Of a DNA stretch of 64,000 nt, positions 1-9,153 are shown in pieces. The stretch is taken from positions 186,001 to 250,000 of the forward strand of contig JADJTH010000009.1 of assembly GCA_016711325.1 (NCBI GenBank). Direction: 5' to 3'. Position numbers and translations under genes: made by a program. Source of the DNA: Nigerium sp. Its GTDB lineage: Bacteria; Actinomycetota; Actinomycetes; Propionibacteriales; Propionibacteriaceae. A model generated the notes under the pieces. That model searched no databases, was not told where the DNA came from, and saw nothing but the letters and a program-made list of their open reading frames with translations. Numbering within the stretch: the stretch's first letter is position 1; the number at the start of each line of letters is the position of its first letter.

Positions 1-93
1 CAGCAGGGCCGCGCCACTGAGCACCAAGGCCAGGAGTGCCAGGGCGATGAGCCCCAGGATGCTCAGTTTTTCCCCGTCAGGGTTGCGGCTCAT
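1..93 (-). CDS. N-terminal fragment of a membrane protein, runs off the window
   Basis: The reverse strand from an ATG at 93 reads 31 codons without a stop to the window edge. After a polar start (MSRNPDGEKLS) comes a run of Leu, Ala, Ile and Val, which looks like a first transmembrane helix. It is divergent from the Wzc-like kinase gene starting at 233. In this context a polymerase, flippase or other envelope protein is possible, but the fragment is too short to assign. Confidence 0.5.
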   Translation of the reverse strand, partial: MSRNPDGEKLSILGLIALALLALVLSGAALL

Positions 94-232
94 GGATTCT
101 CGGCTCTCGTGGTCGGGCGCGGACGTCCGCTAGTCTATGCACGATCGCTTGGCGGCTCGCGCGCCACAGACCCCCCTCGGCAGTCGCCCCACGGATCCTT
201 CGCGGGCAAGGGTCCATGCCCTGAGGAAGCTG

Positions 233-1594
233 ATGGAGCTCCAGCAATACTTACAGATCCTTCGACGTTACTGGCGGAGCACGCTCGCCACCCTGCTGAC
301 CTGCATCGTGCTCGCCGCGAGCTACACGCTCCTGCAGCCCCCCACCTACACGGCCACCTCGTCGGTGTTCCTCACCGTCGAGAGCGGCGGCACGGCGGGC
401 GAACTGTCGCAGGGCGCCACCTATGCCGAGCGCACGGTCACCTCGTACGTGAAGGTCGCCACCACCGCGGTGGTGTTGCAGCCCGTCATCGACGAGCTGA
501 GCTTGGACCTGACACCGGAACAGCTCGCACGAAAGCTCACGGTGACCTCGCCGACATCGACGCAGATCATCACCGTGACGGCGTCCGATGACTCCCCCAC
601 GCAAGCCGCCGCGCTCTCGAACGCGGTCTCGCAGAAGCTGCTGGCCGCGGTCGACGAACTCGCGCCGGCCGGCCCCGGCGGCGCGCGCCTGGTGAGCGCC
701 ACCGTCATCGACAGCGCCGCCGCCCCCGCGTCGCCCGCGTCCCCGCGTCCGACCGTCAATCTTGCGCTGGGCGGCCTGCTGGGACTGTTGCTCGGTGCCG
801 GGCAGGCCATCCTCCGCAGCACGCTCGACACGCGGATCCGCACCTCCGACGACCTCGAAGAGGTCACCGACGCGCCGATTCTCGCCTCCATCGGCCGGAT
901 TGAGGTCAACGCTCAACGCGCCAGCGTCCCCGGGAACGCGAATTGGGCGAACGCCGAAGCCTATCGCCGCCTGCGCACCAACGTGGGCTTCGTGGGCCTG
1001 GGCGGTGAACGCCGCTCGTCCATCGTGGTCACGTCGTCGGTGTCCGAAGAGGGCAAGACCCAGACCGCGATCAACCTGGCGCGCGTGCTCGCGCACGCCG
1101 GCGATTCGGTCCTGCTCGTGGACGCCGACCTCCGCCGCCCGCAGGTGGCACGGCGGATTGGGCTCGACGGCGACCTGGGGCTGTCCGATGTGCTCACCGG
1201 CCACGCGACCCTGGACGAGCTGACCATCGACATCGCGGCGGGCCATCTGGCGGTCCTGCCGGCGGGTGTCGTCCCGCCGAACCCATCGGAGCTGCTCGGG
1301 TCGCGGGCGATGGCGCAGCTCATCGAGGCGGCCGAGCGCAAGTACGACTACGTGCTGTTCGACACCCCTCCCCTGCTGCCGGTGACGGACGCCGTGGTGC
1401 TTGCCGCGCAGACCGGTGGCGCGATCGTGGTTGCCCGGTCGGGCATCATCCGCAAGCCGCTGCTGGAGCGCGCGCTCGAGATCCTGGACGCCGGCGACGT
1501 CACCATGCTCGGCCTGGTGCTGAACGACGTGGTGCACGGCAAGTCGTCTCCCTACGGCTCGTACTACGAGTCCTACGTGTCGTCGCACGCCTAG
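233..1594 (+). CDS. Polysaccharide chain-length determinant / bacterial tyrosine kinase (Wzc/CpsD type)
   Basis: A 453-residue fusion of a Wzz-like membrane domain with a cytoplasmic BY-kinase, expected to control polymer length and export at the membrane. The N-terminus (MELQQYLQILRRYW) and the first hydrophobic helix near residues 17-37 fit Wzz proteins, and a second helix lies near 180-200. The kinase part has a Walker A-type motif SEEGKT near residue 275, Walker A' VLLVDADLRRP and Walker B VLFDTPP. The C-terminus has a tyrosine cluster, YGSYYESY, the usual autophosphorylation site. I chose the ATG at 233 because GAGGAAG lies just upstream and the family starts here; an in-frame ATG at 137 gives an unlikely basic extension. 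Confidence 0.9.
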   Translation: MELQQYLQILRRYWRSTLATLLTCIVLAASYTLLQPPTYTATSSVFLTVESGGTAGELSQGATYAERTVTSYVKVATTAVVLQPVIDELSLDLTPEQLARKLTVTSPTSTQIITVTASDDSPTQAAALSNAVSQKLLAAVDELAPAGPGGARLVSATVIDSAAAPASPASPRPTVNLALGGLLGLLLGAGQAILRSTLDTRIRTSDDLEEVTDAPILASIGRIEVNAQRASVPGNANWANAEAYRRLRTNVGFVGLGGERRSSIVVTSSVSEEGKTQTAINLARVLAHAGDSVLLVDADLRRPQVARRIGLDGDLGLSDVLTGHATLDELTIDIAAGHLAVLPAGVVPPNPSELLGSRAMAQLIEAAERKYDYVLFDTPPLLPVTDAVVLAAQTGGAIVVARSGIIRKPLLERALEILDAGDVTMLGLVLNDVVHGKSSPYGSYYESYVSSHA

Positions 1595-1647
1595 CTCGAT
1601 GCCGACCGAGGTAGGCCGGGTGCCGACGGTAGGTACCCTTGCCGTCC

Positions 1648-2328
1648 ATGAGCGACCACGAGGCTGACAGGACGCCCGACGCGCGGCCGGTGCTGCGCGT
1701 GGGGTTCGTGCCGGGCGTGACGCTGCGCAAGTGGCGGACCATCTGGCAGGAGCGCTTCCGGCAGGTGGCGCTCGATGTCGTCGAGGTCGGCGAGGCCGAT
1801 CAGCGGCGCGTCCTGGACGCCGGCGAAGTCGACCTGTGTTTCGTCCGCCTGCCGCTCGAGGGGGCCGGGCTGCACCTGATCCCGCTGTACGACGAGGTTC
1901 CGGTGGCGTGGTCGTCCACGGACCACCCGATCGCCGCGGTCGAGTCGGTCACGCTCGCCGATCTCGCCGGCGAGGTGCTGCTCACCGAGGTCACCCCGGA
2001 CGCCCTCCAGCAGGCGGCGTTCGCGGACGCCGTGCTGCTGGTGCCGCTGTCGGTGGCGCGTACGCACAGCCGTCGCGACATGGTTCACCGGCCGATCGCG
2101 GAGGGGACGCCGACCCGCGTCGGGCTGGCCTGGCGCGTCGACGACGATCACCCCTGGATCGACGACTTCATCGGCATCGTCCGCGGCCGGACGGCGAACA
2201 GCTCCCGCACGACCGCCGAGCGCGCGGCGGCCGAGCGCGCGGCGTCCGCCGGGTCGGCCCCTGCCCCGCGATCGCGCGTCGCCAAGCCCGGACGCCCCGC
2301 GAACCGCACCCGCGGGCGCCACCGCTGA
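1648..2328 (+). CDS. LysR-type substrate-binding-domain protein without HTH
   Basis: A protein of about 226 residues resembling the effector-binding domain of LysR regulators: VLRVGFVPGVTL at the start, then a bilobal pattern with DLCFVRLP and HPIAAVESVTLADL. No helix-turn-helix precedes it, so it probably does not bind DNA in the LysR way. The last 45 residues are a basic Ala/Arg/Pro tail. It lies 53 bases after the Wzc-like gene. Its ligand and role are unknown. The ATG at 1648 is preferred, without a strong ribosome site. Confidence 0.7.
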   Translation: MSDHEADRTPDARPVLRVGFVPGVTLRKWRTIWQERFRQVALDVVEVGEADQRRVLDAGEVDLCFVRLPLEGAGLHLIPLYDEVPVAWSSTDHPIAAVESVTLADLAGEVLLTEVTPDALQQAAFADAVLLVPLSVARTHSRRDMVHRPIAEGTPTRVGLAWRVDDDHPWIDDFIGIVRGRTANSSRTTAERAAAERAASAGSAPAPRSRVAKPGRPANRTRGRHR

Positions 2329-2373
2329 CCCGGAGGCTGGTCGCGGTCTCGACGCATCTGAGACAATCGGTTC

Positions 2374-2676
2374 ATGGACGCCGCAGCTCTGCTCGATCTC
2401 GACGCGATCGCGCGCGCCTGCGAACGGTACGGCGTCCAGCGTCTCGGCATCGTCGGCTCCGCGCTCACCGGCCGCTTCACCCCAGCCAGCGACATCGACT
2501 TCCTGGTGGGCTTCGTCCGGGGCGATACCCGCCTGTTTCACGACGACGTCGACCTCGCGTTCGAGTGGGAGCGCATCACGGGGCGGCCGGTGGACCTGAT
2601 CGACGCCAGCGCCGTGCGCAACCCCCGCGTCCGAGCGTCGGCCTTCTCGAGTGCCCAGGATCTCTGTGCGGCCTGA
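2374..2676 (+). CDS. MNT-type nucleotidyltransferase domain protein
   Basis: A 100-residue protein with the minimal nucleotidyltransferase signature: GSALTGRFTPASDIDFLV carries the GS motif followed by DxD. Such proteins often form toxin-antitoxin pairs with a HEPN/HepT partner, where the transferase AMPylates the toxin. No HepT gene is seen next to it. Instead its 3' end overlaps the next gene by 26 bases, suggesting co-translation with the HprK-like protein. The family assignment is firm; the role here is not. Confidence 0.75.
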   Translation: MDAAALLDLDAIARACERYGVQRLGIVGSALTGRFTPASDIDFLVGFVRGDTRLFHDDVDLAFEWERITGRPVDLIDASAVRNPRVRASAFSSAQDLCAA

Positions 2677-3769
2677 ATCCGACGCTGCCGCCACTGGACA
2701 CAACGCGACGGCGTTGGTCGTCGAAGGCATCGGGGCGCGCGTACGCGTCGACGTCACCGGACCGGGTGCGCGCGAGTTCGCCGAACGGATGCACGGGCTG
2801 TGGTCGCGCTGCGTTCCCCAGGATGGCCCGGACGCCCCTGGCGCCGCCGTCCTCGACGCCGTTGCGGTCGCACTCACCGGCGAGGACGACGTCTGGGAAC
2901 TGTTGGAGCGCACCACGCAGCGGATCACCCTGGCGCTGCTCAACCAGCGGCAGGAAGGGCGGGCGCTGCTGTTTCACGCCGGCGGCGTGAGTCACCCGAT
3001 CACGGGCCGCAGCGCGGTGTACGTCGCCCGTAGTTTCACGGGAAAGACAAGGCTCACCCTCGAACTCGCCCAGCACTTCGGCTACCTCAGCGACGAGAGC
3101 ATCGCGATCGCCGAGGACTTCTCGATCGTGCCCTACCCGAAGCCGCTGTCGGTGCGCGACCCCCACGGCGGCCCGCGCCGGGAACTCGGCCCCGACGCCC
3201 TCGGCCTGCGCACCCTCCCGGCCCGGCCGCACCTCACCCACCTGCTGCTGCTCGACCGCCGCGACGGCCACGACGGCCCGCCGGAGGTCGACGTGCTCGA
3301 CGTCTTCGACGCCGTCGCTCTCCTCGGGCCGCAGACGTCATGGCTCAGCTCCCTGACCGCCGGGCTGCACCGCCTCGACGTGCTGCTGCAGCACACCGGC
3401 GGCGCCCTGAAGGTCACCTACCGCGAGGCATCCACGCTGCTGCCGCTCGTGACCGACCTGCTCGGCGACCCCGATCGGGCCGACCCGGACGCCCACGCGT
3501 CCGAACCGCGGGTGCAGTTCGTCGCGCCCACGGACACGCTGACGCGTGACGGTGACGCCCTGCTGCTCTACGACGACCACGTCGTCCGGCTCGGACCGCT
3601 GGGCACCGCCATCATCGCCGAGTGCCGGCGTCCGATCGGCATCCGTGCCCTCGCGGAGCGGCTGACCGCGCGGCTGGGTGCCCCCGACGATAGGGACGCC
3701 CACGCCGCCACCCTCGCCGCCGTCGAGCAGCTGGTCGCCGACGGCGTCCTCGGCTGGGTCGGCCCCTGA
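2651..3769 (+). CDS. HPr-kinase-like P-loop protein with C-terminal PqqD-like domain
   Basis: A 372-residue protein. Its middle contains a P-loop of HprK type (ARSFTGKTRLT, Lys near residue 132), followed by LSDESIAI, which fits an HprK-like acidic site. The last 75 residues look like a PqqD-type winged helix (VVRLGPLGTAIIAECRRP then GVLGWV). Proteins of this architecture occur near polysaccharide and peptide-modification genes; their substrates are mostly unknown. The start is GTG 2651, overlapping the MNT gene; GTG 2666 is an alternative. The first P-loop glycine is replaced by Ala. Confidence 0.65.
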   Translation: MPRISVRPESDAAATGHNATALVVEGIGARVRVDVTGPGAREFAERMHGLWSRCVPQDGPDAPGAAVLDAVAVALTGEDDVWELLERTTQRITLALLNQRQEGRALLFHAGGVSHPITGRSAVYVARSFTGKTRLTLELAQHFGYLSDESIAIAEDFSIVPYPKPLSVRDPHGGPRRELGPDALGLRTLPARPHLTHLLLLDRRDGHDGPPEVDVLDVFDAVALLGPQTSWLSSLTAGLHRLDVLLQHTGGALKVTYREASTLLPLVTDLLGDPDRADPDAHASEPRVQFVAPTDTLTRDGDALLLYDDHVVRLGPLGTAIIAECRRPIGIRALAERLTARLGAPDDRDAHAATLAAVEQLVADGVLGWVGP

Positions 3770-3883
3770 CCCCGACCGGACGTCAGGATTCGCGGGAGGG
3801 ATCCCGATACTGATAACTTCCTGAGAAGCCTAGGCCGCCATCTGGCATGGCCGGCGCCGCTCGACCCCCGAAGGAACAATCAC

Positions 3884-4399
3884 GTGAGCAGTGAGAAGAA
3901 GGCCTCGCGCCCGGTCAGCCGTCGCACCCTCGTCGGCGCAGCCGTCTGGGCCACTCCCGTGGTCGCCGTCATCGCCGCCACTCCGGCCCACGCTGTCGGG
4001 TCCCCGGTGACCAGGGAAGCGGTCACCAACGCACAGGTACCAAGCGTCGGCAATGACAACACCCGCGGGCTCCTCCAGCTGAACTACGCGGCCATCAAGT
4101 ACGATTGGTCGGCCTGGGGAAAGCAATGGGGTGACGTTCCGACCCAAGCGATTGTGGACTGGAGCGTGGTCGTGAAGAACTCGGCTGGCGAGGTCGTGCA
4201 CACGTTCAAGGATGCGAAGTCACTGACGATTAGCAGGAGTGAACATATCCGCGCGGACGGGTTCGCCTACAATCTGCCAGCAGGAACCTACACGGTTGTC
4301 TCCCAGATCACCTCCGTGGTTTACAGCCCCGCCACCGTTAGTGGTGTGACGTTCTACACGGCGCCTTCGTCCTCGTCCGCAACCATTCAGGTCCTCTGA
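3884..4399 (+). CDS. Small Tat-exported protein of unknown function
   Basis: A 171-residue protein with a twin-arginine signal (SRRTLVGAAVW, hydrophobic core, cleavage near TPAHA). The mature part is about 135 residues, rich in Ser, Thr and Val, and probably a beta-sandwich surface protein. The GTG start at 3884 has GAAGGA about 10 bases upstream. It is convergent with the second Wzc-like kinase gene, with only 42 bases between. A relative in layout, not in close sequence, is the Tat protein at 7766-8470. Confidence 0.7.
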   Translation: MSSEKKASRPVSRRTLVGAAVWATPVVAVIAATPAHAVGSPVTREAVTNAQVPSVGNDNTRGLLQLNYAAIKYDWSAWGKQWGDVPTQAIVDWSVVVKNSAGEVVHTFKDAKSLTISRSEHIRADGFAYNLPAGTYTVVSQITSVVYSPATVSGVTFYTAPSSSSATIQVL

Positions 4400-4441
4400 C
4401 AACTGCCAACCAGGTCCGCCGCCACAAAGGTGGACTCCGGG

Positions 4442-5869
4442 TCAGCGCGCGACGCGGCGTCCGCCTTTCGCATTCTTGGCCGGATCGGCCTCGTAGTACG
4501 CGTCGGTGTACTGGTAGCCGTAGTACACGGCGCCGGCACCGGTGCGCGGGACGCGATTCATCACCACGCCCAGCGCCTTGCCGTTGGCCTTCGCCAGCGC
4601 GTCCAGGGCACGGTCGAGCACCTCGTAGGTCGTCTTGCCCGTATCGATCACCACGAGGGCCCCGTCGGTGTGGTGGGTCAGCACCGCGGCGTCCGTGACC
4701 GGGATCAGCGGGGGCGCGTCGATCACGACGAAGCTGTCCGCCTTCATGCCGTCGATCAGCCGGTGCATGCGCCCCGACCCGAGGAGTTCGCTCGGGTTCG
4801 GCGGGATCGGCCCTGACGTCAGCACCGTCAGCCCGGCCACTCCGGGAACGGGCTGCAGGACGTCGCCCACCGCGGCGCGTCCGGCGACCACGTCGGACAG
4901 GCCCACATCGGCGTCGAGGCCGAACATCGAGGCGATCCGCGGGCGTCGCATGTCGGCGTCCACCAGCACCGTCGGCTGCCCGGTCTGCGCCAGCGCCAGG
5001 GCGAGTTTGCTGGCGACGTACGACTTTCCGTCCCCGGGCAGCGAGCTCGTGATCACGATGGCTCGCGGTGGGTCGTCGACCTGCATGTATTGGAGGTTGG
5101 TGCGCAGCATGCGGAAGGCCTCGGACTGGACGGCCGTCTCGCGTTCCGATCGCGCCCCGGCTGCGGCACGAGGCGCCCCGACGTCGGCGGCCTGCTCCTC
5201 ATCGAGCGGGATGCCGCCGACCACCGACAGACCGGTGGCGTCCTCGACGCCTTCGGCGGAGCGGATCCGGCGGTCGAGCCACTCGCGCACCAGCGCGTAG
5301 CCCATGCCGATCATCAGGCCGAGCAGGACGCCGAGGGCCAGGTTCACGCGGACGTTCGGCGAACTCGGCGCGCCCGGCAGCCGCGCCGAATCGCCGGGAA
5401 CCAGCCGGACGGCCGGCGCCACTCCCCCGGTGGCTTGTTCGATCTTCTCGATCTCGGCGATCATGCCCCGGATCCACGCCTCGGCGAGGTCGCGGGCCTC
5501 TTCGGGACTACTGCCCTTCGCCGACACCCGTAGCACGACCGTGTCGGTCGGGTTGGTGACGTTGACGCGCCCGACGACGGCCTCGGGTGTGGCGTCCAGC
5601 TGGAGCGCGCCGATCGCGTACTCGGCCACCGTGCGCCAGCTGCCCACCTCGACGTACGAGCGGACCTTCGACTGCGCGAGCTGGTTGCCGACCATCGACG
5701 AACCGATGTTGTCTTCGGCGGCGGCGGCGACGTATCCGCTCGCTTCCGCGGTATAGACGCGTGGCTGGAGCCACGTCCACCCGGCGGCGATCGCCGTGCA
5801 GCACACCACCGCCGCCAGTACCCACAGCCAATGCACGCGAAGCACGCGCACGTAGTCCCGCAATTCCAC
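4442..5869 (-). CDS. Second polysaccharide chain-length / tyrosine kinase protein (Wzc type)
   Basis: A 475-residue Wzz plus BY-kinase fusion. It starts VELRDYVRVLRVHW, with a membrane helix right after and a second helix near residues 185-205 (NLALGVLLGLMIGMGYA). The ATPase part has SSLPGDGKS near residue 282, VLVDADMRRP and VVIDAPPLIPVTDAA. A tyrosine-rich tail (YYGYQYTDAYYEA) is the likely phosphorylation cluster. GTG 5869 is preferred because GGAGG sits about 10 bases before it; the frame stays open to 5920. It is a paralogue of the kinase at 233, so the region has two such kinases. Confidence 0.9.
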   Translation of the reverse strand: MELRDYVRVLRVHWLWVLAAVVCCTAIAAGWTWLQPRVYTAEASGYVAAAAEDNIGSSMVGNQLAQSKVRSYVEVGSWRTVAEYAIGALQLDATPEAVVGRVNVTNPTDTVVLRVSAKGSSPEEARDLAEAWIRGMIAEIEKIEQATGGVAPAVRLVPGDSARLPGAPSSPNVRVNLALGVLLGLMIGMGYALVREWLDRRIRSAEGVEDATGLSVVGGIPLDEEQAADVGAPRAAAGARSERETAVQSEAFRMLRTNLQYMQVDDPPRAIVITSSLPGDGKSYVASKLALALAQTGQPTVLVDADMRRPRIASMFGLDADVGLSDVVAGRAAVGDVLQPVPGVAGLTVLTSGPIPPNPSELLGSGRMHRLIDGMKADSFVVIDAPPLIPVTDAAVLTHHTDGALVVIDTGKTTYEVLDRALDALAKANGKALGVVMNRVPRTGAGAVYYGYQYTDAYYEADPAKNAKGGRRVAR

Positions 5870-6012
5870 CTGGTTCACCCCTCCGGGCGCCGGCGCACCG
5901 GGCGCGGCACCGGAAACCAAACTACCAGCGTCGGGCGTCCCTTGTTCGCGGGGGTCCGGCGGTGCACAACGGTCGGGTGGCTAGGAGTGACGCGTCCTCG
6001 GTCACGGCCCGA

Positions 6013-7461
6013 TCAGAGGCTGGACCCGAGATCGGCCCGGAACGCGGCGACCAACTCGTCGACCCAATCGCCGACCGGAGCGAGTCGTCCGTAGAAGAAC
6101 CGCAGAATCTCGGGCTCCTCGACGAAACGGAGGCCGCCGATGAGGTCGCGCTGATGGTAGAGCCAGTCGATCCGGTCGATCGCGTAGTTCACCTGGCTGA
6201 GGGTGAAGACCCGCCGCGGCAGGGCGAGCCGCACCAGCTCCATGTTCGCCAGCGGCTCCACGCCGTCCGCGTCGCGCTGCTCGCTCAGCGTGCCGCGCTC
6301 CATGCCGCGGACGCCGGACGCCACGTAGAGTGCCGCCGCCAACGCGCCGGCCGGGTATTGCGCCTGCGGCACGTGCGGCAGGAACCGCATCGCGTCCAGG
6401 TGGGCGCCGAGGCCGCCGGCCGGGGTGATCACCGGAATTCCTCGGGCTTGCAGTTCGTTGATCATGTGGGCGATGAACTGCGGGCCCTGGTTGATCATGT
6501 CTTCGTCCATGGTCTCGTCGAGGCCGACGGTGATCGCCTCCATTTCGCGCACCGACATGCCGCCGTAGGTCAGGAATCCCTCATACATCGGGACCAGGCC
6601 GCGCATCAGCTTGTAGAGCGTCTCGTCGCGCACGCAGATGCCGCCGCCGCGTCCGAACCCGAGCTTGCGCGCCGAGAAGTAGATGATGTCGAAGCAGTCG
6701 GCGATCGCCCTGGTGATCTCGGGAATGCTCAGGTCGCGGCATTGCGGCTCGCGGGTCTTGTTGAAGTAGAGGTTGTCGGCCAGCAGGGACGCGTCGAGAA
6801 CGCTCAGCACGCCCTGCGCGCGGCAGTACTCGCTGATCTCCCGGAAGTTCTCCAGCGAGACCGGCTGCCCGCCGATCAGATTGGTGCCGGCCTCCACCCG
6901 CACGTAGGCGATCTTCTCGGCGCCGTGCTGCTCGACCACCCGGCGCAGGGCGGCCATGTCGAGATCGCCCTTGAAGGGCTCATCCGAGGTCACCTGCAGG
7001 CCCGCTTCGCCGATGAGCTCGAGCACATCCCCGCCACGGGCGGTGATGTGCGCCTTCGACGTCGTGAAGTGGTAGTTCATCGGCACCAGCGTGCCGGGCC
7101 GAACGAGCGCCTGCCCCAAGATGTGCTCGGCCGCACGACCCTGGTGGGCCGGCAGGAAATACTGCATGCCGAAGATCTCCGCGAGCTTGTCGTGCAGCCG
7201 CGTGAAGGTGGCCGAACCCGCGTAGGCGTCGTCGGCGATCAGCATCGCTGCCTGCTGCCGGTCGCTCATGGCGTTCACACCCGAATCGGTGAGCATGTCC
7301 AAGAATACGTCGGAGTTCTGCAGCAGGAACGTGTTGTAACCCGCCCCCTCAATGGCCTGCCGGCGCTGCTCGATGGGGAGCAGGTTCAGCTTCTGGATAA
7401 TGCGCACCTTGTGCATCTCGAGAGGAAGCTGTTGGCCGCTGAAAAAGTTCACCTTCGACAT
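6013..7461 (-). CDS. Tryptophanase / tyrosine phenol-lyase family beta-eliminating lyase
   Basis: A 482-residue PLP enzyme of the aromatic amino-acid beta-lyase family. Family landmarks are FLLQNSDVFLDMLTDSG, THQGRGAE-like PAHQGRAAEH, GGQPVSL, VLDAS for the PLP-ring aspartate, and SARK for the Schiff-base lysine. TnaA and TPL degrade Trp or Tyr to indole or phenol plus pyruvate and ammonia. The sequence alone does not tell me which substrate this one uses. The ATG at 7461 has a GAAGGA site upstream. It lies between a Wzc-like kinase and a Tat-exported protein, an unusual setting. Confidence 0.8.
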   Translation of the reverse strand: MSKVNFFSGQQLPLEMHKVRIIQKLNLLPIEQRRQAIEGAGYNTFLLQNSDVFLDMLTDSGVNAMSDRQQAAMLIADDAYAGSATFTRLHDKLAEIFGMQYFLPAHQGRAAEHILGQALVRPGTLVPMNYHFTTSKAHITARGGDVLELIGEAGLQVTSDEPFKGDLDMAALRRVVEQHGAEKIAYVRVEAGTNLIGGQPVSLENFREISEYCRAQGVLSVLDASLLADNLYFNKTREPQCRDLSIPEITRAIADCFDIIYFSARKLGFGRGGGICVRDETLYKLMRGLVPMYEGFLTYGGMSVREMEAITVGLDETMDEDMINQGPQFIAHMINELQARGIPVITPAGGLGAHLDAMRFLPHVPQAQYPAGALAAALYVASGVRGMERGTLSEQRDADGVEPLANMELVRLALPRRVFTLSQVNYAIDRIDWLYHQRDLIGGLRFVEEPEILRFFYGRLAPVGDWVDELVAAFRADLGSSL

Positions 7462-7765
7462 TGAAATCGGATTCCTTCGTTCATCTATGGGAGCGTTCGT
7501 CACCCTATCGGCTCGGCCGCCTCACCGTCGGAGGAATCCGCAGACTCGACGATCCGACGACCCACGCAGACGCCCCACGAACAGACGGACACCCACCATC
7601 ATGACGCCGGCGCTCGGGCCGGGCGAGCGCGTCGGGCCACCAGCGGGCCAAACAAAGTGGCATGCGCGGGTCTGCCACGCCTAGGATTTTCGGTGAGTGG
7701 GCGTGGCACCAGGAGCCATCGCCGGCACTTGCGAAAGTGCGCCAGCGTCATCAGGAGAAGCAACC

Positions 7766-8470
7766 ATGGACCACCCCTCACCCGTTCACGGAACCGCCGC
7801 AGGCCGCCTCGCATCGACACCTTCGCGCCGAACGGTGGTCAAGGCCGCCTGGATGACTCCGGTGGTCCTCACCGTGTCCGCCACGCCGGCCTTCGCAGTC
7901 TCCGGGCCTCAGCAGCCCCCGGTCGTGAGCGGCCAACTGCGTCTCATCGCCCGCAGGAACGTCAACACGTGCGTGACGACCCTTCAGGTCCAGGGCGATA
8001 CCGGCGAGTTCCTGATCGGGTCCACCGCAGCCGGCGACACGATCACCCATGTCAGCATCACCTTCTACCTTTCGCCTGACCCGGGCCCGCTCACCTGGAG
8101 TGCGGACAGTGGCAGCGTGTGGTCGAAACCCGTCGACGTAGGCACCACCACCGTCGACGGGGCGCCAGCGCGCATGTTCCGCACGACCTACGCGGGCTCC
8201 GTCAGCGCACACGACGGCATGACCGTCGTGCCCGGCGCCGTCGATTTCACCACGTCACAGTTCACCGAGTGCGACCCTCTCAAGGTCTGGGTACGCCGCG
8301 CAGCGAGTGTGAACGGCATCGAAGGATCAAGCTTGGTGGGCCCGCGCAATTTCTTCGCACCCGTTGCCCCAGAGTCGTCGCGGCGCACGATGGCCGACGG
8401 TGAGGAGTCGGAGGCACGCACCAAGAAGGCGCCACGCCACGACGAGATCGTGGAACGCCATACCGCCTAG
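7766..8470 (+). CDS. Tat-exported protein of unknown function
   Basis: A 234-residue protein with a twin-arginine signal (SRRTVVKAAWM, hydrophobic stretch, ATPAFA cleavage) and a mature part with likely beta strands. The last 25 residues are charged and hydrophilic. ATG 7766 follows AGGAG at a good distance. It lies 59 bases before the large interrupted secreted protein at 8530, so the two may be co-expressed surface proteins. Confidence 0.7.
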   Translation: MDHPSPVHGTAAGRLASTPSRRTVVKAAWMTPVVLTVSATPAFAVSGPQQPPVVSGQLRLIARRNVNTCVTTLQVQGDTGEFLIGSTAAGDTITHVSITFYLSPDPGPLTWSADSGSVWSKPVDVGTTTVDGAPARMFRTTYAGSVSAHDGMTVVPGAVDFTTSQFTECDPLKVWVRRAASVNGIEGSSLVGPRNFFAPVAPESSRRTMADGEESEARTKKAPRHDEIVERHTA

Positions 8471-8529
8471 CGCGCCTGCCGCGCACCACCCACCCCACCA
8501 GACATCCACCAAACCGGGAGGAACAGAGG

Positions 8530-9153
8530 ATGAAGACAAAGACATGGGGGGCGGTCGCGCGACGCTTGTTCCGCAACGGCGCTGTCGCCGTGGGGATCGC
8601 GGCGCTGACGATCACCGCGCTGCCGGCAACCGCCAACGCGGCCGAGAACGGCACATTGGTCGTCTGCGCCACCGACAGCGCGGGCCAGAACGTCGTACTC
8701 GGCGGGGATCAGGCGTGGTATCAGCGGGGGTCCAGCGCCTACGTCGGCGCTGTCGGCGAGTCGGGTTGCCGTGAGCAGTCGCTGACGCCGGGCGCGGTCA
8801 AGGTGTGGGTCGGCAAGGATGGCACGCGAAGCCACATCCAAGACGCGGTCATCGAGTCCGGCGAGACCACACGGGTCGACTTCTACACGACCAAGGTGAC
8901 CATCAAGTTCCCCGGCGCGGTCGCATTCGGCGGCGCGCAGGGCGACAGCGCCCATTGGGGATCCGCCCCGAGGGAGTTGTTCTCCACCGGCACGACGCCG
9001 ACCATGTTCCGCTTCACGCTGGGCGGAAAGGTCGCCCGCACGCCGATCTCGTGGCCGGTCGCGAACGGCACGGGCAAGTCGGTCACGAAGCTCGTCTCGA
9101 TGGTGCAGGTGCTCAACGGCGCGGGCACGGGGCTCGAAGGCGTCCAGGTTCAG
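8530..9153 (+). pseudogene. 5' part of a large secreted repeat protein, cut by an insertion element
   Basis: Begins with a Sec signal peptide (about 37 residues, cleaving after ATANA) and continues 208 codons to the insertion point. GGAGG lies before ATG 8530. Joining base 9153 to base 10787, that is, removing the element and one TTCAG copy, restores one frame of 566 residues ending at 11863. The mature protein looks built from beta-rich modules of about 100 residues. It is probably a surface or secreted protein; I do not recognise the family. Confidence 0.75.
9149..9153. repeat. Target-site duplication TTCAG, left copy
   Basis: TTCAG directly precedes the left inverted repeat of the IS1380-type element and is repeated at 10782-10786 directly after the right one, marking a simple transposition into the secreted-protein gene. 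Confidence 0.85.

Noticed and set aside
5587..7464. A 625-codon open frame on the + strand opposite the kinase and lyase genes
   Set aside because: Its sequence is rich in Arg, Pro and His with no domain, and it mirrors two well-supported genes on the other strand. Long antisense frames are normal in high-GC DNA.
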